Origin: Methanothrix harundinacea
GTDB lineage: Archaea; Halobacteriota; Methanosarcinia; Methanotrichales; Methanotrichaceae
DNA: 64,000 bases
Reading direction: 5' to 3'
Assembly: GCA_002506535.1 (NCBI GenBank)
Contig: DAXT01000013.1
Span: forward strand, 39,128 to 103,127
Each line of letters starts with the position of its first letter. The stretch's first letter is position 1. Below, in pieces: positions 1 through 8,602 of the stretch. The position numbers and the translations under genes were made by a program. The notes beneath the pieces were generated by a model that ran no database searches, was not told the DNA's origin, and was given only the letters and a program-made list of their open reading frames with translations.

Positions 1-684
1 GCTGAATATCTTGACCTCGCCGTCCAATACTATGACGAGCTGGTCGATCTCCTCGAAGATCCCGTGCTCGACGACCCCGGGGATCTCCGATAGCTGGGTC
101 CCCAGGACCCCGGGGTCCTCGATCTTTCCGAAGTCGGCGTCGATGACGAAGTTGCCGTTGTCGGTGATCACCGGCCCGTCCTTCATCTTAGCCTGCCGCA
201 GTGTGGGGGTCCCCCCAAGCTCCTCGATCCTGCTCTTCGCAAGCTTTGCGGCAAAGGGGAGGACCTCCACGGGGACCGGAAATGTCAGGGTCTTCACAAA
301 CTTCGACGAGTCGGCGACGATGACAAACCACTGGGCTGATGCGGCGACGACCTTCTCCCGGGCGTGGGCGGCGCCTCCCCCCTTGATCGCCACGAACTCC
401 CGGGAGATCTGGTCTGCCCCGTCGATGGCGAGGTCGAGGACCGGATCCTGGTCGAGGCTCGTCAGGGGTATCCCCGCGGCTATCGCCAGCTCCGAGGCCT
501 GGTAGGATGTAGGAACCCCCAGGACCTCGAGCCCCTCCTCAACCTTCTCTCCTATCCTCTTGATCGTCCAGGCGACCGTCGACCCCGTTCCCAGGCCCAG
601 GACCATCCCGTCCCTGACCATATCCGCCGCCGCCTCCCCGGCGGCCCGCTTCTCCTCTGCGTTAGATTCCGGCGTCCTCACCAT
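1..684 (-). CDS. rpiA: Ribose-5-phosphate isomerase A, C-terminus cut by window edge
   Basis: Interconverts ribose 5-phosphate and ribulose 5-phosphate in the cytoplasm, feeding nucleotide synthesis and, in methanogens, the AMP phosphorylase/ribulose route. The translation from ATG at 684 shows the RpiA phosphate loop LGLGTGSTV (near residue 30), the catalytic DGADQI segment (near residue 90), the KGGGAAHAREK motif (near residue 105) and the C-terminal TDNGNFVIDADF strand (near residue 180). About 228 residues are visible. The family is usually 225-235 residues, so only the last few are missing at position 1. The gene faces left and is separated from sepS by about 60 bp, so it may be co-transcribed with it. 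Identity is secure from the motifs; no anomaly is seen. Confidence 0.95.
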   Translation of the reverse strand, partial: MVRTPESNAEEKRAAGEAAADMVRDGMVLGLGTGSTVAWTIKRIGEKVEEGLEVLGVPTSYQASELAIAAGIPLTSLDQDPVLDLAIDGADQISREFVAIKGGGAAHAREKVVAASAQWFVIVADSSKFVKTLTFPVPVEVLPFAAKLAKSRIEELGGTPTLRQAKMKDGPVITDNGNFVIDADFGKIEDPGVLGTQLSEIPGVVEHGIFEEIDQLVIVLDGEVKIFS

Positions 685-746
685 GAATTATCCGCCTCCA
701 AATTGCCTGCCTTGAAGATCCTATATCGATCCGTTTGCTGTCGATC

Positions 747-2360
747 CTAATCGAGGACCTCGCTTCTCACCGTCGTGAAGACCGGCCCCCGCAGGTCGAT
801 CTTCTTATTCCTGCTGGTGATGTACCTATCGAGAGCCTGCTCGAGCCGGAGGTTTACGTCCCCGGGGCTCCGGACGATCCGGACCCTCGTCTGCGACCCC
901 TCTCCCCTCAGGGTCGCCTCTTCGACCTCCCGGGCGGCGAGCTCCGCGAAGGAGTCGATGAACCTCATGCCGGTTGTGACCCCGTTCTCGAAGGCGTCCT
1001 CCCACTTGCTCGTCTTGGGGACCCCCAGGATGTTATCCTTGTAGACGACGACCTCATTGTTGGCCGCGGGGCCGCATAGCTTCGTATTCTCCTCCGGCTC
1101 CACCACCCTGACGACAACCTTCCTCCCTGAGACCGTCCCCTTCCACGCCTCAAACTCGCAGGGGGATGGGGTGTCCCCGTGGTCCTCGCAGGTCCGGACT
1201 ATCGCCTGGGCGATCTCGATCCCCGCGGGGGTCTGCGGCTCCTTCTCGACCCTTATCATCATCGCCATCTCTCTGGCCGAGAGGTCGGGGTCCTGAACGA
1301 ACTGCGGATACGTCATAGCCCGCAGGTCCGTCGCGCCGTAGAGGATCATCGCCAGCCTCTCGACCCCCAGGCCCAGGTTCATAACCGGATAGGGGACGTC
1401 GTACATCGATAGCGCCGTCGGGGAGTAGATCCCGAAGGTGGCGACCTCGACCCAGCCTGTGTTGTATTTGGTCGACGACCCCACGAGCCCCGGATGGTAG
1501 GCGTAGACCTCGATCTGGGTATCGGGGACGTAGTACTTGCTCCGTTTGTCGTCGGGGAAAAACTTGAACTTCTGAAATCCGAACTGGGCGAGGAGGCCGT
1601 CGGCGACGATCTTGCCATCCTCGACGGACAGCTCCTCGTCCATGACGACGCAGCTAGCCGAGTGGTAGGTCATCAGCCTCGCTGCATCCTCCGACTGCTC
1701 CCGCCGGAAGCAGCGGTCGATGGAAAATAGCTTCGTCGGGAGGGCCGCCCTCCCGGCGAGGCCGCCGAGGGTGATGAACCAGCCGGAGGTCATATGGCTT
1801 CGCAGGGTCTTGGTCGTCGCCGCGGGGGCGAGGGCCTCAAACTCGGGGAAGACCTCCGCCAGGAGGGTCGAGACGAGGGCGTCAGAGGCGCCTAGTGCGG
1901 CGGAGATCTCGTGGACGAGGTCGTCACCCTCCACCGTCCCCTTCTTGTAGCCGTGGAGGATCTTCCTGACGGCGTCGACCTCCTCCGCCGTAAGATCTCG
2001 ACCGAGGAGCGCCTTCATCTGGCCCGCCCTTTCGTCGGAGATACCAATGTCGGGGCGGGGGAGGCCTGCCAGGTAGAAACATCGATCCAGAACCGCCAGA
2101 GCCTCGCTTCCGAACTGCTTTTTAACCTCGGCGTCATCGACGATGACGGGGTTTGCCGCCTCGTCGAAGCCGAGGCGGAGGTAGGCCTCCCGGAGCCTGC
2201 TGATGACTTCGAAGACGGGGTGAGGCCTCCCGTAGGAACATACGCGCCTTGGGTAGCGGCGGTTGAGGGGCGGAACCTCAACGTACTCCCTTCCATGCTG
2301 CCAGGCGGCGTCGAAGTCCTCGCCGGCAGCCTCCCGAACGCGGGCTGGATCGAACTTCAT
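747..2360 (-). CDS. sepS: O-phosphoserine--tRNA(Cys) ligase
   Basis: Class II aminoacyl-tRNA synthetase that charges tRNA(Cys) with O-phosphoserine. The product is then converted to Cys-tRNA(Cys) by SepCysS, the route methanogens use to make cysteine on the tRNA. The 537-residue length matches the family. Class II motif 2 is visible as SIDRCFRREQSEDAARLMTY (near residue 215), with the phosphoserine-pocket region TSGWFITLGGLAGR just before it. Motif 3 is NLGLGVERLAMILYG (near residue 328). The ATG at 2360 has a weak upstream purine stretch (GAAGGGAAGG on the coding strand) and a TATA-like CTTAAAGA about 30 bp upstream, giving a divergent promoter with the coiled-coil gene at 2461. SepCysS itself is not in this window. 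Confidence 0.96.
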   Translation of the reverse strand: MKFDPARVREAAGEDFDAAWQHGREYVEVPPLNRRYPRRVCSYGRPHPVFEVISRLREAYLRLGFDEAANPVIVDDAEVKKQFGSEALAVLDRCFYLAGLPRPDIGISDERAGQMKALLGRDLTAEEVDAVRKILHGYKKGTVEGDDLVHEISAALGASDALVSTLLAEVFPEFEALAPAATTKTLRSHMTSGWFITLGGLAGRAALPTKLFSIDRCFRREQSEDAARLMTYHSASCVVMDEELSVEDGKIVADGLLAQFGFQKFKFFPDDKRSKYYVPDTQIEVYAYHPGLVGSSTKYNTGWVEVATFGIYSPTALSMYDVPYPVMNLGLGVERLAMILYGATDLRAMTYPQFVQDPDLSAREMAMMIRVEKEPQTPAGIEIAQAIVRTCEDHGDTPSPCEFEAWKGTVSGRKVVVRVVEPEENTKLCGPAANNEVVVYKDNILGVPKTSKWEDAFENGVTTGMRFIDSFAELAAREVEEATLRGEGSQTRVRIVRSPGDVNLRLEQALDRYITSRNKKIDLRGPVFTTVRSEVLD

Positions 2361-2418
2361 GAAGGGAAGGATTGGCCCGCCCCTCTTTAAGACTTTTGGG
2401 GGAGGAGATGTCGGATGA

Positions 2419-2427
2419 TTTATAAGT
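2419..2427 (+). promoter_or_regulatory. TATA box for the coiled-coil gene
   Basis: The AT-rich TTTATAAGT element stands in a GC-rich divergent intergenic region. It lies about 40 bp before the ATG at 2461, which would place transcription start near 2448, after the upstream TTG at 2440. That argues for the ATG at 2461 as the true start. Confidence 0.6.
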
Positions 2428-2460
2428 CCCCATCCCGTTTTGATACGAAGAGAGGTGGAG

Positions 2461-3753
2461 ATGGCCTTGAAGTGGTTGAAGAAGATCTTTCAGATAGATG
2501 GGTCCAGGGGGGGCCGAGAGGTGGCAGAGCCGCCGGCGACCCTGGCCCTATCTTACGTCGAGGAGTGGCTCGCTGACCGATCCAGAGAGCCGGAGTTTGA
2601 GGAGAAGGTCAGATCCTTCTACTCATCCATCGAGAGGGTGGCAAAAGATCTTGATCGGGACCTCAAAGCCCTGGAGGAGGCAGAGGCCCGGGATGAGGTC
2701 CCGCCGAGGCTCCTCAAGGCCGGGACGGCGGCGAGGGAGAACGTCTCCCGGCAGATGAGGATCCTCTCTTCCAAGTTCGCGCCGCCCGCCGGAGCTGACC
2801 TGGGATCTGCAAAGGAGTACCACTCCGCCATTTTGAAGCAGCTTCAGAACACCGTCCAGAAGTTCGGCAGGGCCCAGAAGTACACCGCCGCCCTCTTTCC
2901 CGAGGAGGTGGAGGCGGTCAAATCAGATCTTGCGATCATCAGCCGCCACCTCAAGGACCTCGGCGATGCAGTCTCGCAGCGGGAGGCGAGGCTTGGAGAG
3001 TTCGTCGAGGCCACCGACCTCGCCAAGGCCGTCCGGGAGAGGACCGAGAAGATCGGGGCGGTCCGGGCTGAGGTATCCGAAGATGAGAGGGTCATCGCCG
3101 CGATGAGGCAAGAAGAGACGGTCCATCAAAGAGAGATCGAGTCCTGGAACCGGAGCGAGGAGGGGAAGAGGTCCCTTGACGAGCGAAGGACCCTCGAAGA
3201 GAAGCTCCGGGAAAAAGATCAGATCGAGATGTCCATGGCGGACCTCGTCTCCCCCCTCACCAAGGCGATATCCAGGGTGGTGAAGCAGGACGCAAGCGAC
3301 CGGGTCACTCTGCAGCACCGGGGTGTCTTTGAGGTGCTGTCCACCTCCCCCGCCAAAGCCCTGGACGGGGAGATCTCGGGGGCGCTCCTGGAACTGCGGT
3401 CCATGCTCGACGTCCTGGGGCTGCGGGACAAGAAGAGAGAGAGAATAGTCGAGCAGATCGACCACCTCCTGGAGGATAGGCCCCTGGAGGTCCTCAAGGC
3501 CCGCCATTCTGCGGTTACAGGAGAGATCGAAGACCTGGAAAGGAAGCTCTCCAAAAGCGGCCGCGAGGCGGCCAGGATGAAAGAGAAGAGAGACCAGATC
3601 CGCCAGAAGATACCGGCTATGCAGTCCTCCATCGAGGAGAGGAGAAGAAACCTCGCCGCCATGGAGGAGAGGCTCTCTGGGGATACCGCCGACCTGAAGA
3701 GAAGGCTCGAGGAGATCGCCGGGGGGCAGGTGGAGATCGACGTCGAGAGGTGA
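2461..3753 (+). CDS. Long coiled-coil protein of unknown function
   Basis: A 430-residue soluble protein dominated by heptad-like charged helices: Glu/Lys/Arg-rich stretches at about residues 60-100, 150-260 and 330-430. It has no signal peptide or membrane segment. The N-terminus MALKWLKKIFQIDG is a short amphipathic helix, then a Gly/Arg linker. Related coiled-coil proteins of unknown role occur in methanosarcinal genomes; a structural or cell-division/chromosome-associated role is possible but not shown here. The ATG at 2461 is preferred over an in-frame TTG at 2440 because AGAGGTGGAG sits immediately upstream and the TATA box at 2419 would make the TTG leaderless or untranscribed. No enzymatic motif was recognised. 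Confidence 0.75.
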   Translation: MALKWLKKIFQIDGSRGGREVAEPPATLALSYVEEWLADRSREPEFEEKVRSFYSSIERVAKDLDRDLKALEEAEARDEVPPRLLKAGTAARENVSRQMRILSSKFAPPAGADLGSAKEYHSAILKQLQNTVQKFGRAQKYTAALFPEEVEAVKSDLAIISRHLKDLGDAVSQREARLGEFVEATDLAKAVRERTEKIGAVRAEVSEDERVIAAMRQEETVHQREIESWNRSEEGKRSLDERRTLEEKLREKDQIEMSMADLVSPLTKAISRVVKQDASDRVTLQHRGVFEVLSTSPAKALDGEISGALLELRSMLDVLGLRDKKRERIVEQIDHLLEDRPLEVLKARHSAVTGEIEDLERKLSKSGREAARMKEKRDQIRQKIPAMQSSIEERRRNLAAMEERLSGDTADLKRRLEEIAGGQVEIDVER

Positions 3754-3857
3754 GGGGGTGAATCATCCTCTTCGGTCTCTCTCCATTCCCATCCCGATCT
3801 CGACTTTCATCCCATCCCCTCGGAATCCCTCTCTATCCGTCCCCTTGAAGACGCAGT

Positions 3858-3898
3858 CCATCTATGACGGTCCATCTATGACGGGCCATCTATGACGG
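3858..3898. repeat. Three tandem copies of a 14-bp unit
   Basis: The 13-nt core CCATCTATGACGG occurs at 3858, 3872 and 3886 with period 14, between two convergent genes. There is no coding explanation. It is likely a replication-slippage microsatellite in the intergenic spacer. Confidence 0.85.
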
Positions 3899-3950
3899 GC
3901 CGGTGATGGGTGGAGAAGTTGGGTGAGGTGCTCGTCTCCGAGACGGCGCC

Positions 3951-4664
3951 TCAGCCGGCAAGGGGGAACCTGTCGACGTTCGACCCCCCCGGGATCTTCC
4001 GGACGGCGTCACAGATCCCGTCGAGGTCGGCGTCGGCGCACCCCTCTCCGGGTTCGTCAAAGTCACCATACCTGTTTCCCACCAGGCCGTCGTCCCAACT
4101 GTTAACTCCGTCGTCGAAGGCGTTCTCGATGAAGTTCTTCATCATGACGTTATCGACGACGAAGTTCCCGAAGGAGCCCTCCACGAGGATTCCGTATTCC
4201 AGGTTTGCGCTGGCGACGTTCCCCCGGACCGTAGAGTTGTTGGAACCGACGAGGCGTATCCCGACGTAGTTGTTGCTGGCGTCGTTATCCCTGATGACGT
4301 TACCGTCCGAGAGGACGAGGATCCCGGCGGATCCGGGCCCCCCGTTCATAAGCCTCATCCCCTCGACGACGACCCCGTCGGCGGAGACGGTGAGGGGGCT
4401 TGCGTACCCCGTGGCGTCGAGGACCGGCATCCCGCCCCCGGTATCCGCCCCCCGAAGGGCGATCTTCTTATCGATCTTCAGATGGTCGTAGTACCTTCCG
4501 CTTTCGACCAGAACGACGTCCCCCTCCTTCGCGGCGAAGATGGCGGCCTTCGGGCTTGAGTAATCGCAACCGCTGGAACAGACGGTGACCGTCCCTCCTT
4601 CGGCCAGGGCGACGACGATGTAAACGACCAGGATCATCTTCTTAAAATTCATATCCGACAACAT
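3951..4664 (-). CDS. Exported right-handed beta-helix (NosD/pectate-lyase-like) protein
   Basis: A 237-residue protein with an N-terminal signal sequence (MNFKKMILVVYIVVALAEGG) and then parallel beta-helix repeats. Segments such as DGVVVEGMRLMNGG, DGNVIRDNDASNN, NNSTVRGNVASANLEYGI and FGNFVVDNVMMKN follow the roughly 22-residue NosD/periplasmic copper-binding (PF05048-type) pattern, about residues 60-190. The Asp-rich tail has a DADLDG segment resembling a calcium loop. Such proteins are surface or secreted in Methanothrix/Methanosarcina. Two starts are possible: ATG 4664, with GAGGTGG almost abutting it, and ATG 4652, with the same site about 13 nt upstream. The signal sequence fits either. 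Substrate is unknown. Confidence 0.75.
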   Translation of the reverse strand: MLSDMNFKKMILVVYIVVALAEGGTVTVCSSGCDYSSPKAAIFAAKEGDVVLVESGRYYDHLKIDKKIALRGADTGGGMPVLDATGYASPLTVSADGVVVEGMRLMNGGPGSAGILVLSDGNVIRDNDASNNYVGIRLVGSNNSTVRGNVASANLEYGILVEGSFGNFVVDNVMMKNFIENAFDDGVNSWDDGLVGNRYGDFDEPGEGCADADLDGICDAVRKIPGGSNVDRFPLAG

Positions 4665-4783
4665 ACCACCTCAAAAACCCATCCGCAGTTCGCGGCCTCT
4701 TCATCTCTTTTCATCTTATGGGAGCCCTCATTGAAGCGACTGTCGGATGACGGCAGCCGGTCTGCCGGCCAGCGCCTCCGCAG

Positions 4784-5263
4784 CTACGGCTTGACGTAGC
4801 GCACCCCCTCCGGGGGCGAGGGGTCGTCGACGATGACGATGGTATCCGAGAGCCTGTTGAAGAGCCTCTGCCCCGACCCGGGCATGGCTATCCAGCCTAT
4901 GAGGCAGTCGAGGGGGAGGAGGAAGGCCTTCCCGAAGGACTCGATGGCTGCCTTTGGAATGTCGATCTCTTCGCCCCTCCTGTCCGTAACCCTCAGGCTC
5001 AGGGCCATCTTCCCGATGGACCGCCCACGGGTCCCCTCCAGGACCGTCCAGTATGCGAAGAGGACGAGGGCTCCGTCGGAGAAGCCCCATCGGAAGGCGG
5101 GGCCGGGGGGAAGCCACGGCACGACGGGGGTGAGGGGCCCCGTCACGCCGACGATGAAGTCCACCAGGACCCCCACCAGGATTATGTCGATCAGCCAGGC
5201 TCCTAGCCTCCGCTCCCAGGAGGCGATCCGAACGACCCTCTCCTCACCGTCTCGTCCATCCAT
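4784..5263 (-). CDS. RDD-family membrane protein
   Basis: A 159-residue integral membrane protein. The RDD signature is visible: the Arg in ERRLGAWLIDIILVGV (helix 1, near residues 17-35), then a second hydrophobic segment GALVLFAYWTVLEGTRGRSIGKMALSLRV. The latter carries the family's typical GR(S/T)xGK motif (near residues 80-97). Function of the family is not well defined; transport or stress roles have been proposed. The start at 5263 is chosen because GGCGGGGATG lies just upstream. Longer in-frame starts would run back into the histone-deacetylase gene. It sits 32 bp downstream of that gene in the same direction, so co-transcription is likely. Confidence 0.82.
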   Translation of the reverse strand: MDGRDGEERVVRIASWERRLGAWLIDIILVGVLVDFIVGVTGPLTPVVPWLPPGPAFRWGFSDGALVLFAYWTVLEGTRGRSIGKMALSLRVTDRRGEEIDIPKAAIESFGKAFLLPLDCLIGWIAMPGSGQRLFNRLSDTIVIVDDPSPPEGVRYVKP

Positions 5264-5295
5264 CAGACATCCCCGCCTAGAACCAGATCCCGCCT

Positions 5296-6681
5296 TCAGT
5301 AGACCCGCTCGTTGTGGATCCTCGTGCTGAAGAGCCGGAAGTCGTCCTTGTTCTTGTCCTGGAAGAAGATATAGTTGTACCGGGAGTCGGTCTTGTGGGC
5401 CTCGTACTCCTCCCTCGCCTCTTCCCGGCAGCTCTTGCAGGCGAATAGCGGCACAAAGACCCCAAACCCGCTCTCCGACTGGCCGTAGCCTCTGACGGCA
5501 TCGGTGTCGATGGTCATATAGCCGGGGCAGCTCGAATCGGGGCACATCTTCACCGACTCGGTCTGCCTCTCCCGGATCCCGTCGGTGTCGTAGAAGATGT
5601 TCTTATGCCTGCGGTAGAAGGGGCCAGCCCTCTCGACGGCCTTCGCCGTCAGCTCCTCCCTGGCATCCCAGATCCCCTGGAGGTACTCGACGGTCCCTTG
5701 AATATTCGCCTCCATCGCCCTCGTCATCGAGAACCTTCCGGGGTGGTAGTCCGGCTCCCGGACGTTGGAGTAGTCGAGGCCGGCCATGGCGAGGATGATC
5801 CCGCAGTTGACGTAAGGCAGGGCGGTCTCGATGGCGTACCCCCCCTCCAGGACGGCTATATCCGGCGCAAGCATCTCGTTCAGTTTTGCATAACCCTGGG
5901 CCGAGAACCGCATATTCGCCAGGGGGTCGGTATAGTGGTTGTCCTGGCCCGCGGAGTTGACCACGAGCTGGGGCCGAAACTCTTTCAGGATTGGAAGGAC
6001 GAGCTCCTCCAAAACATAGTGGATCCCCTCGTCGGGGGTCTCCGGCGGCAGAGGTATATTGATCGTCCTCCCGATAGCCTTGGGGCCGCCCTGCTCGTCG
6101 ACGAACCCCGACCCCGGATAGAGGGTCCTACCATCCTGGTGGAAAGATATGAAGAGGACGTCGGGGTCGTGGTAGAAGATATCCTGGGTCCCGTCTCCGT
6201 GATGGACGTCGGTATCGATGATCGCCACCCGCCGGATTCCGTACTTCTTGCGGATGTACTCCACCATGATCGCCTCGTTGTTGACGTTGCAGAAGCCCCG
6301 GTTCCCGTGGGCGACCCTCATGGAGTGGTGGCCCGGCGGCCTCACCAGGGCGAAGGCGTTGGTGATCTCGCCTTTCATGTAGGCGTCGGCCAAGACCAGA
6401 GTCGACCCTGCTGCGATGAGGTGGGCCTCTGTGACGAGGGCCTCGACAGAGGGGATGCAGAAGTGGACCCTGGCGATGTCCCTGTGCTCCGCGAGGCGCG
6501 GCTTGTACTCCTCCACCTCCGGGAGGTCCATCAGCCCCTCCTCGAAGATCTGGTCCCGGGTGTAGAGGAGCCGCTCCTCCCTCTCCGGATGGGTTGGGGT
6601 TATCGCCCAGTCGAAGGCCGGAAAGAAGATGAGACCCATCTTCCTCGCCCTATCCTTATTCTCCTCTCTACGATCTATCAT
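5296..6681 (-). CDS. Histone deacetylase / AcuC-like amidohydrolase with C-terminal Cys motif
   Basis: A 461-residue zinc-dependent deacylase of the arginase/deacetylase fold. Catalytic signatures are present: RPPGHHSM with the His pair (near residue 120), the metal-ligand segment IIDTDVHHGDGTQ (near residue 160), SFHQDGRTLYPGSG, the SAGQDNHYTDP segment (a modified version of the usual SAGFDAH loop, which may alter specificity), and EGGYA near the end of the domain. Beyond about residue 350 an unusual tail carries CX4C (CPDSSC) and CX2C (CKSC), about 50 residues apart, probably a zinc knuckle. The ATG at 6681 overlaps the upstream gene's TGA in an ATGA, with GGTGGCGG 7-8 nt upstream. The tight coupling to the hydantoinase-like gene suggests one pathway. 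Substrate is unknown: chromatin/Alba lysines, polyamines or other acyl amides. Confidence 0.88.
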   Translation of the reverse strand: MIDRREENKDRARKMGLIFFPAFDWAITPTHPEREERLLYTRDQIFEEGLMDLPEVEEYKPRLAEHRDIARVHFCIPSVEALVTEAHLIAAGSTLVLADAYMKGEITNAFALVRPPGHHSMRVAHGNRGFCNVNNEAIMVEYIRKKYGIRRVAIIDTDVHHGDGTQDIFYHDPDVLFISFHQDGRTLYPGSGFVDEQGGPKAIGRTINIPLPPETPDEGIHYVLEELVLPILKEFRPQLVVNSAGQDNHYTDPLANMRFSAQGYAKLNEMLAPDIAVLEGGYAIETALPYVNCGIILAMAGLDYSNVREPDYHPGRFSMTRAMEANIQGTVEYLQGIWDAREELTAKAVERAGPFYRRHKNIFYDTDGIRERQTESVKMCPDSSCPGYMTIDTDAVRGYGQSESGFGVFVPLFACKSCREEAREEYEAHKTDSRYNYIFFQDKNKDDFRLFSTRIHNERVY

Positions 6682-8360
6682 CTTCCGCCACCCCCCGTCC
6701 ACTCGGGGATCAGCCCCGCCGGGATCTGCATCCCGACGTCCAGGATCCGGCCGGTCGTCGCCCAGCCCCGGACCATGTTGAATACCTCGCTGGAGGTCAC
6801 CTCTGCCTGCGAAGCGTACTCACCTATCCCCATCCTCTCGGCCCCCTCGACGATCAGCTTCCTCGCCATCTCTTCCGCCTCCTTCTGGCCGAACTTCTTG
6901 TCCCTGATCTCTCCGGTCGTCCCGTCCTCGGCGACGGTGTAAAAGCCCCGCTCGGTATCGGCCCTGAAGGTAAGGGTGAGGGTGGGCCTAGCCACCGCCG
7001 CGCCGATAGCGTTGGCGACGGTGGCTTCCTCGGGGATGATCCCTTCGGCGCCGAGGAGCTCCGCCACCAGGGGGACGAGGCCCAGGCTACCGCCGCCGAC
7101 TCCGACGACGTTCTGGGGCCTGATCTTCTCCTTCTGGAGGATCTCCCAGACCCGGTAGGCCGGCTCCAGCTCCCAGGCGAGGAACATCCCGTTTATCTCC
7201 GAGAGTAGCTTCTCAACGGCCGCATCCACCACCTTCTGGGCCGCCTCGCCGGCGGAGCAGCCGATTTCGCGGCCGAGCTTCTCCATCGCCTCCTCTGCCA
7301 GGACGCGATCGCCGATGGAGATCAGGTTCATAACCCTCATGGCGTCGGTGGGGGTCGGCTGCGGACCCCCAAAGCAGAAGGCGGGACCCGCCCTATCAGG
7401 ACCCAGAGTGACGGTTTGGCCTTCCGCCCTCACCCTGCTGTCCCCTCCCAGGGCCACCGACTTGACGGCGAAGGCCCTGATATGGGTCAGGTAGCTGTCC
7501 ACCCTCGCCCCCTCCGAGGAGATGAGGGGGACCCCGTCCAGGATCAGGGCGAGGTCGGTCGTCGTCCCGCCGATGTCAACGACGACGGAGGTCTGGCCCG
7601 GTGGCGTCAGGGCGAGGACCCCCATGGTGCTGGCGGCTGGCCCCGAGAATATCGTCTCGACGGGGTGGTCGACGGAGGTCGCCAGGGGGAGAGTCCCGCC
7701 GTCGGCCTTGAGGACGTATATGGGGGCCTCGATCTTCCTCCTGGATACGGCCTTCGCGATCTCTTCTGCAAATCGTCTGTACCTCTCCTGGGTTGCCGCC
7801 TTCAGCATCGTCGTCGCCGCCCTCCTCGGGAAGTTCAGCCTCCCCGACGCCCTGTGGCCCATCTCCACTGCGATCTCAGGGTTCGTCCGCAGGACGATCT
7901 CCCTCATCCTCTCCTCGTGGGAGGGGTTTCTCTGCCCGAACTTGCTCGCCACCGCCACCTTCTTGTAACCCCGATCGGCGATCTTCGCCGCCGCCTCTTT
8001 GACCTGGTCCTCATCCAGGGGCTGGATCTCTCTTCCCCGGTAGTCGATCGCCCCCCGGACGATATGGACCTCGCCTCCCAGGGCGTAGCCGTCGGGGTTC
8101 ATCCCCGGCCCAGGCTCCATGATCAGGGCCACGGGGTCGGTCTTCCCCTCGGCGATGAGGTTTGTGATGAGGGTGGTGCTGAGGACGACCCGCTCGATCT
8201 TCTCCGGCGGGATCTCGCCGACGACCTCGTCGAGGGCGTCCATGAGGCACTCCAGGAGATGGTCGTGGTCCGTCGGGACTTTTGACTTTTTTATTATCCT
8301 TCCTTCGTCTATTAGAACCGCGTCCGTAGTGGTTCCGCCGACATCGATTCCTATCAACAT
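6678..8360 (-). CDS. Hydantoinase/oxoprolinase A-type ATPase (HyuA-like)
   Basis: A 560-residue member of the ASKHA-fold hydantoinase A/acetone carboxylase beta superfamily. The N-terminal nucleotide loop is IGIDVGGTTTDAVLID (residues 3-18) and the second phosphate loop is VVVDIGGTTTDLALI (near residue 265). The adenosine-binding GVGGGSLGLVPLVAELLGAE region is near residue 425. In bacteria these enzymes cleave N-methylhydantoin or 5-oxoproline with ATP, usually with a HyuB partner. No HyuB is present here; the gene is instead coupled by a 4-nt ATGA overlap to the histone-deacetylase homologue. Methanogens carry stand-alone relatives of unknown substrate. The start ATG at 8360 follows a small hairpin (8367-8381). 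Confidence 0.85.
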   Translation of the reverse strand: MLIGIDVGGTTTDAVLIDEGRIIKKSKVPTDHDHLLECLMDALDEVVGEIPPEKIERVVLSTTLITNLIAEGKTDPVALIMEPGPGMNPDGYALGGEVHIVRGAIDYRGREIQPLDEDQVKEAAAKIADRGYKKVAVASKFGQRNPSHEERMREIVLRTNPEIAVEMGHRASGRLNFPRRAATTMLKAATQERYRRFAEEIAKAVSRRKIEAPIYVLKADGGTLPLATSVDHPVETIFSGPAASTMGVLALTPPGQTSVVVDIGGTTTDLALILDGVPLISSEGARVDSYLTHIRAFAVKSVALGGDSRVRAEGQTVTLGPDRAGPAFCFGGPQPTPTDAMRVMNLISIGDRVLAEEAMEKLGREIGCSAGEAAQKVVDAAVEKLLSEINGMFLAWELEPAYRVWEILQKEKIRPQNVVGVGGGSLGLVPLVAELLGAEGIIPEEATVANAIGAAVARPTLTLTFRADTERGFYTVAEDGTTGEIRDKKFGQKEAEEMARKLIVEGAERMGIGEYASQAEVTSSEVFNMVRGWATTGRILDVGMQIPAGLIPEWTGGGGR

Positions 8361-8366
8361 GATCTA

Positions 8367-8381
8367 ATCGCCTTTGGCGAT
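8367..8381 (-). other. Perfect 6-bp hairpin just upstream of the HyuA-like start codon
   Basis: ATCGCC-TTT-GGCGAT forms a perfect 6-bp stem with a 3-nt loop ending 7 nt before the start codon. In mRNA it would occupy the place where a ribosome site is expected. It could modulate initiation; this is an inference from position only. Confidence 0.4.
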
Positions 8382-8497
8382 CGGATGACCCAGGGAGTAT
8401 ATCGGGCTTTTGGTTTGGATGATATCGCGAAGAGACGGCCGGATCTTGAGACGGTGCCTGGTCTGATGATGGGGCTGATCGAAGAGGCGAAGAAGAT

Positions 8498-8545
8498 GAG
8501 AAGAAGAGAAGAAGAAGAAGAGAAGAAGAAGAGAAAAAGAAGAGA
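8498..8545 (-). terminator. 48-nt polypurine/polypyrimidine tract downstream of the fasciclin gene
   Basis: An uninterrupted run of 48 purines on the + strand (mostly GAA/GA repeats). Read on the - strand it is a U/C-rich tract about 60 nt after the fasciclin stop codon. Pyrimidine-rich tracts act as archaeal terminators. The mirror-like purine run could also adopt triplex DNA. Confidence 0.45.
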
Positions 8546-8602
8546 TCAGAGGCCGGGCGCCAGAGCCATCGGCCTCAATATCTCGGCCATTTATAACTGC
8601 GA

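Noticed and set aside
5605..6942. A 445-codon + strand frame opposite the histone-deacetylase gene
   Set aside because: It is antisense to a protein with clear catalytic motifs and has the Val/Asp/Gly-rich composition of a shadow frame in GC-rich DNA.
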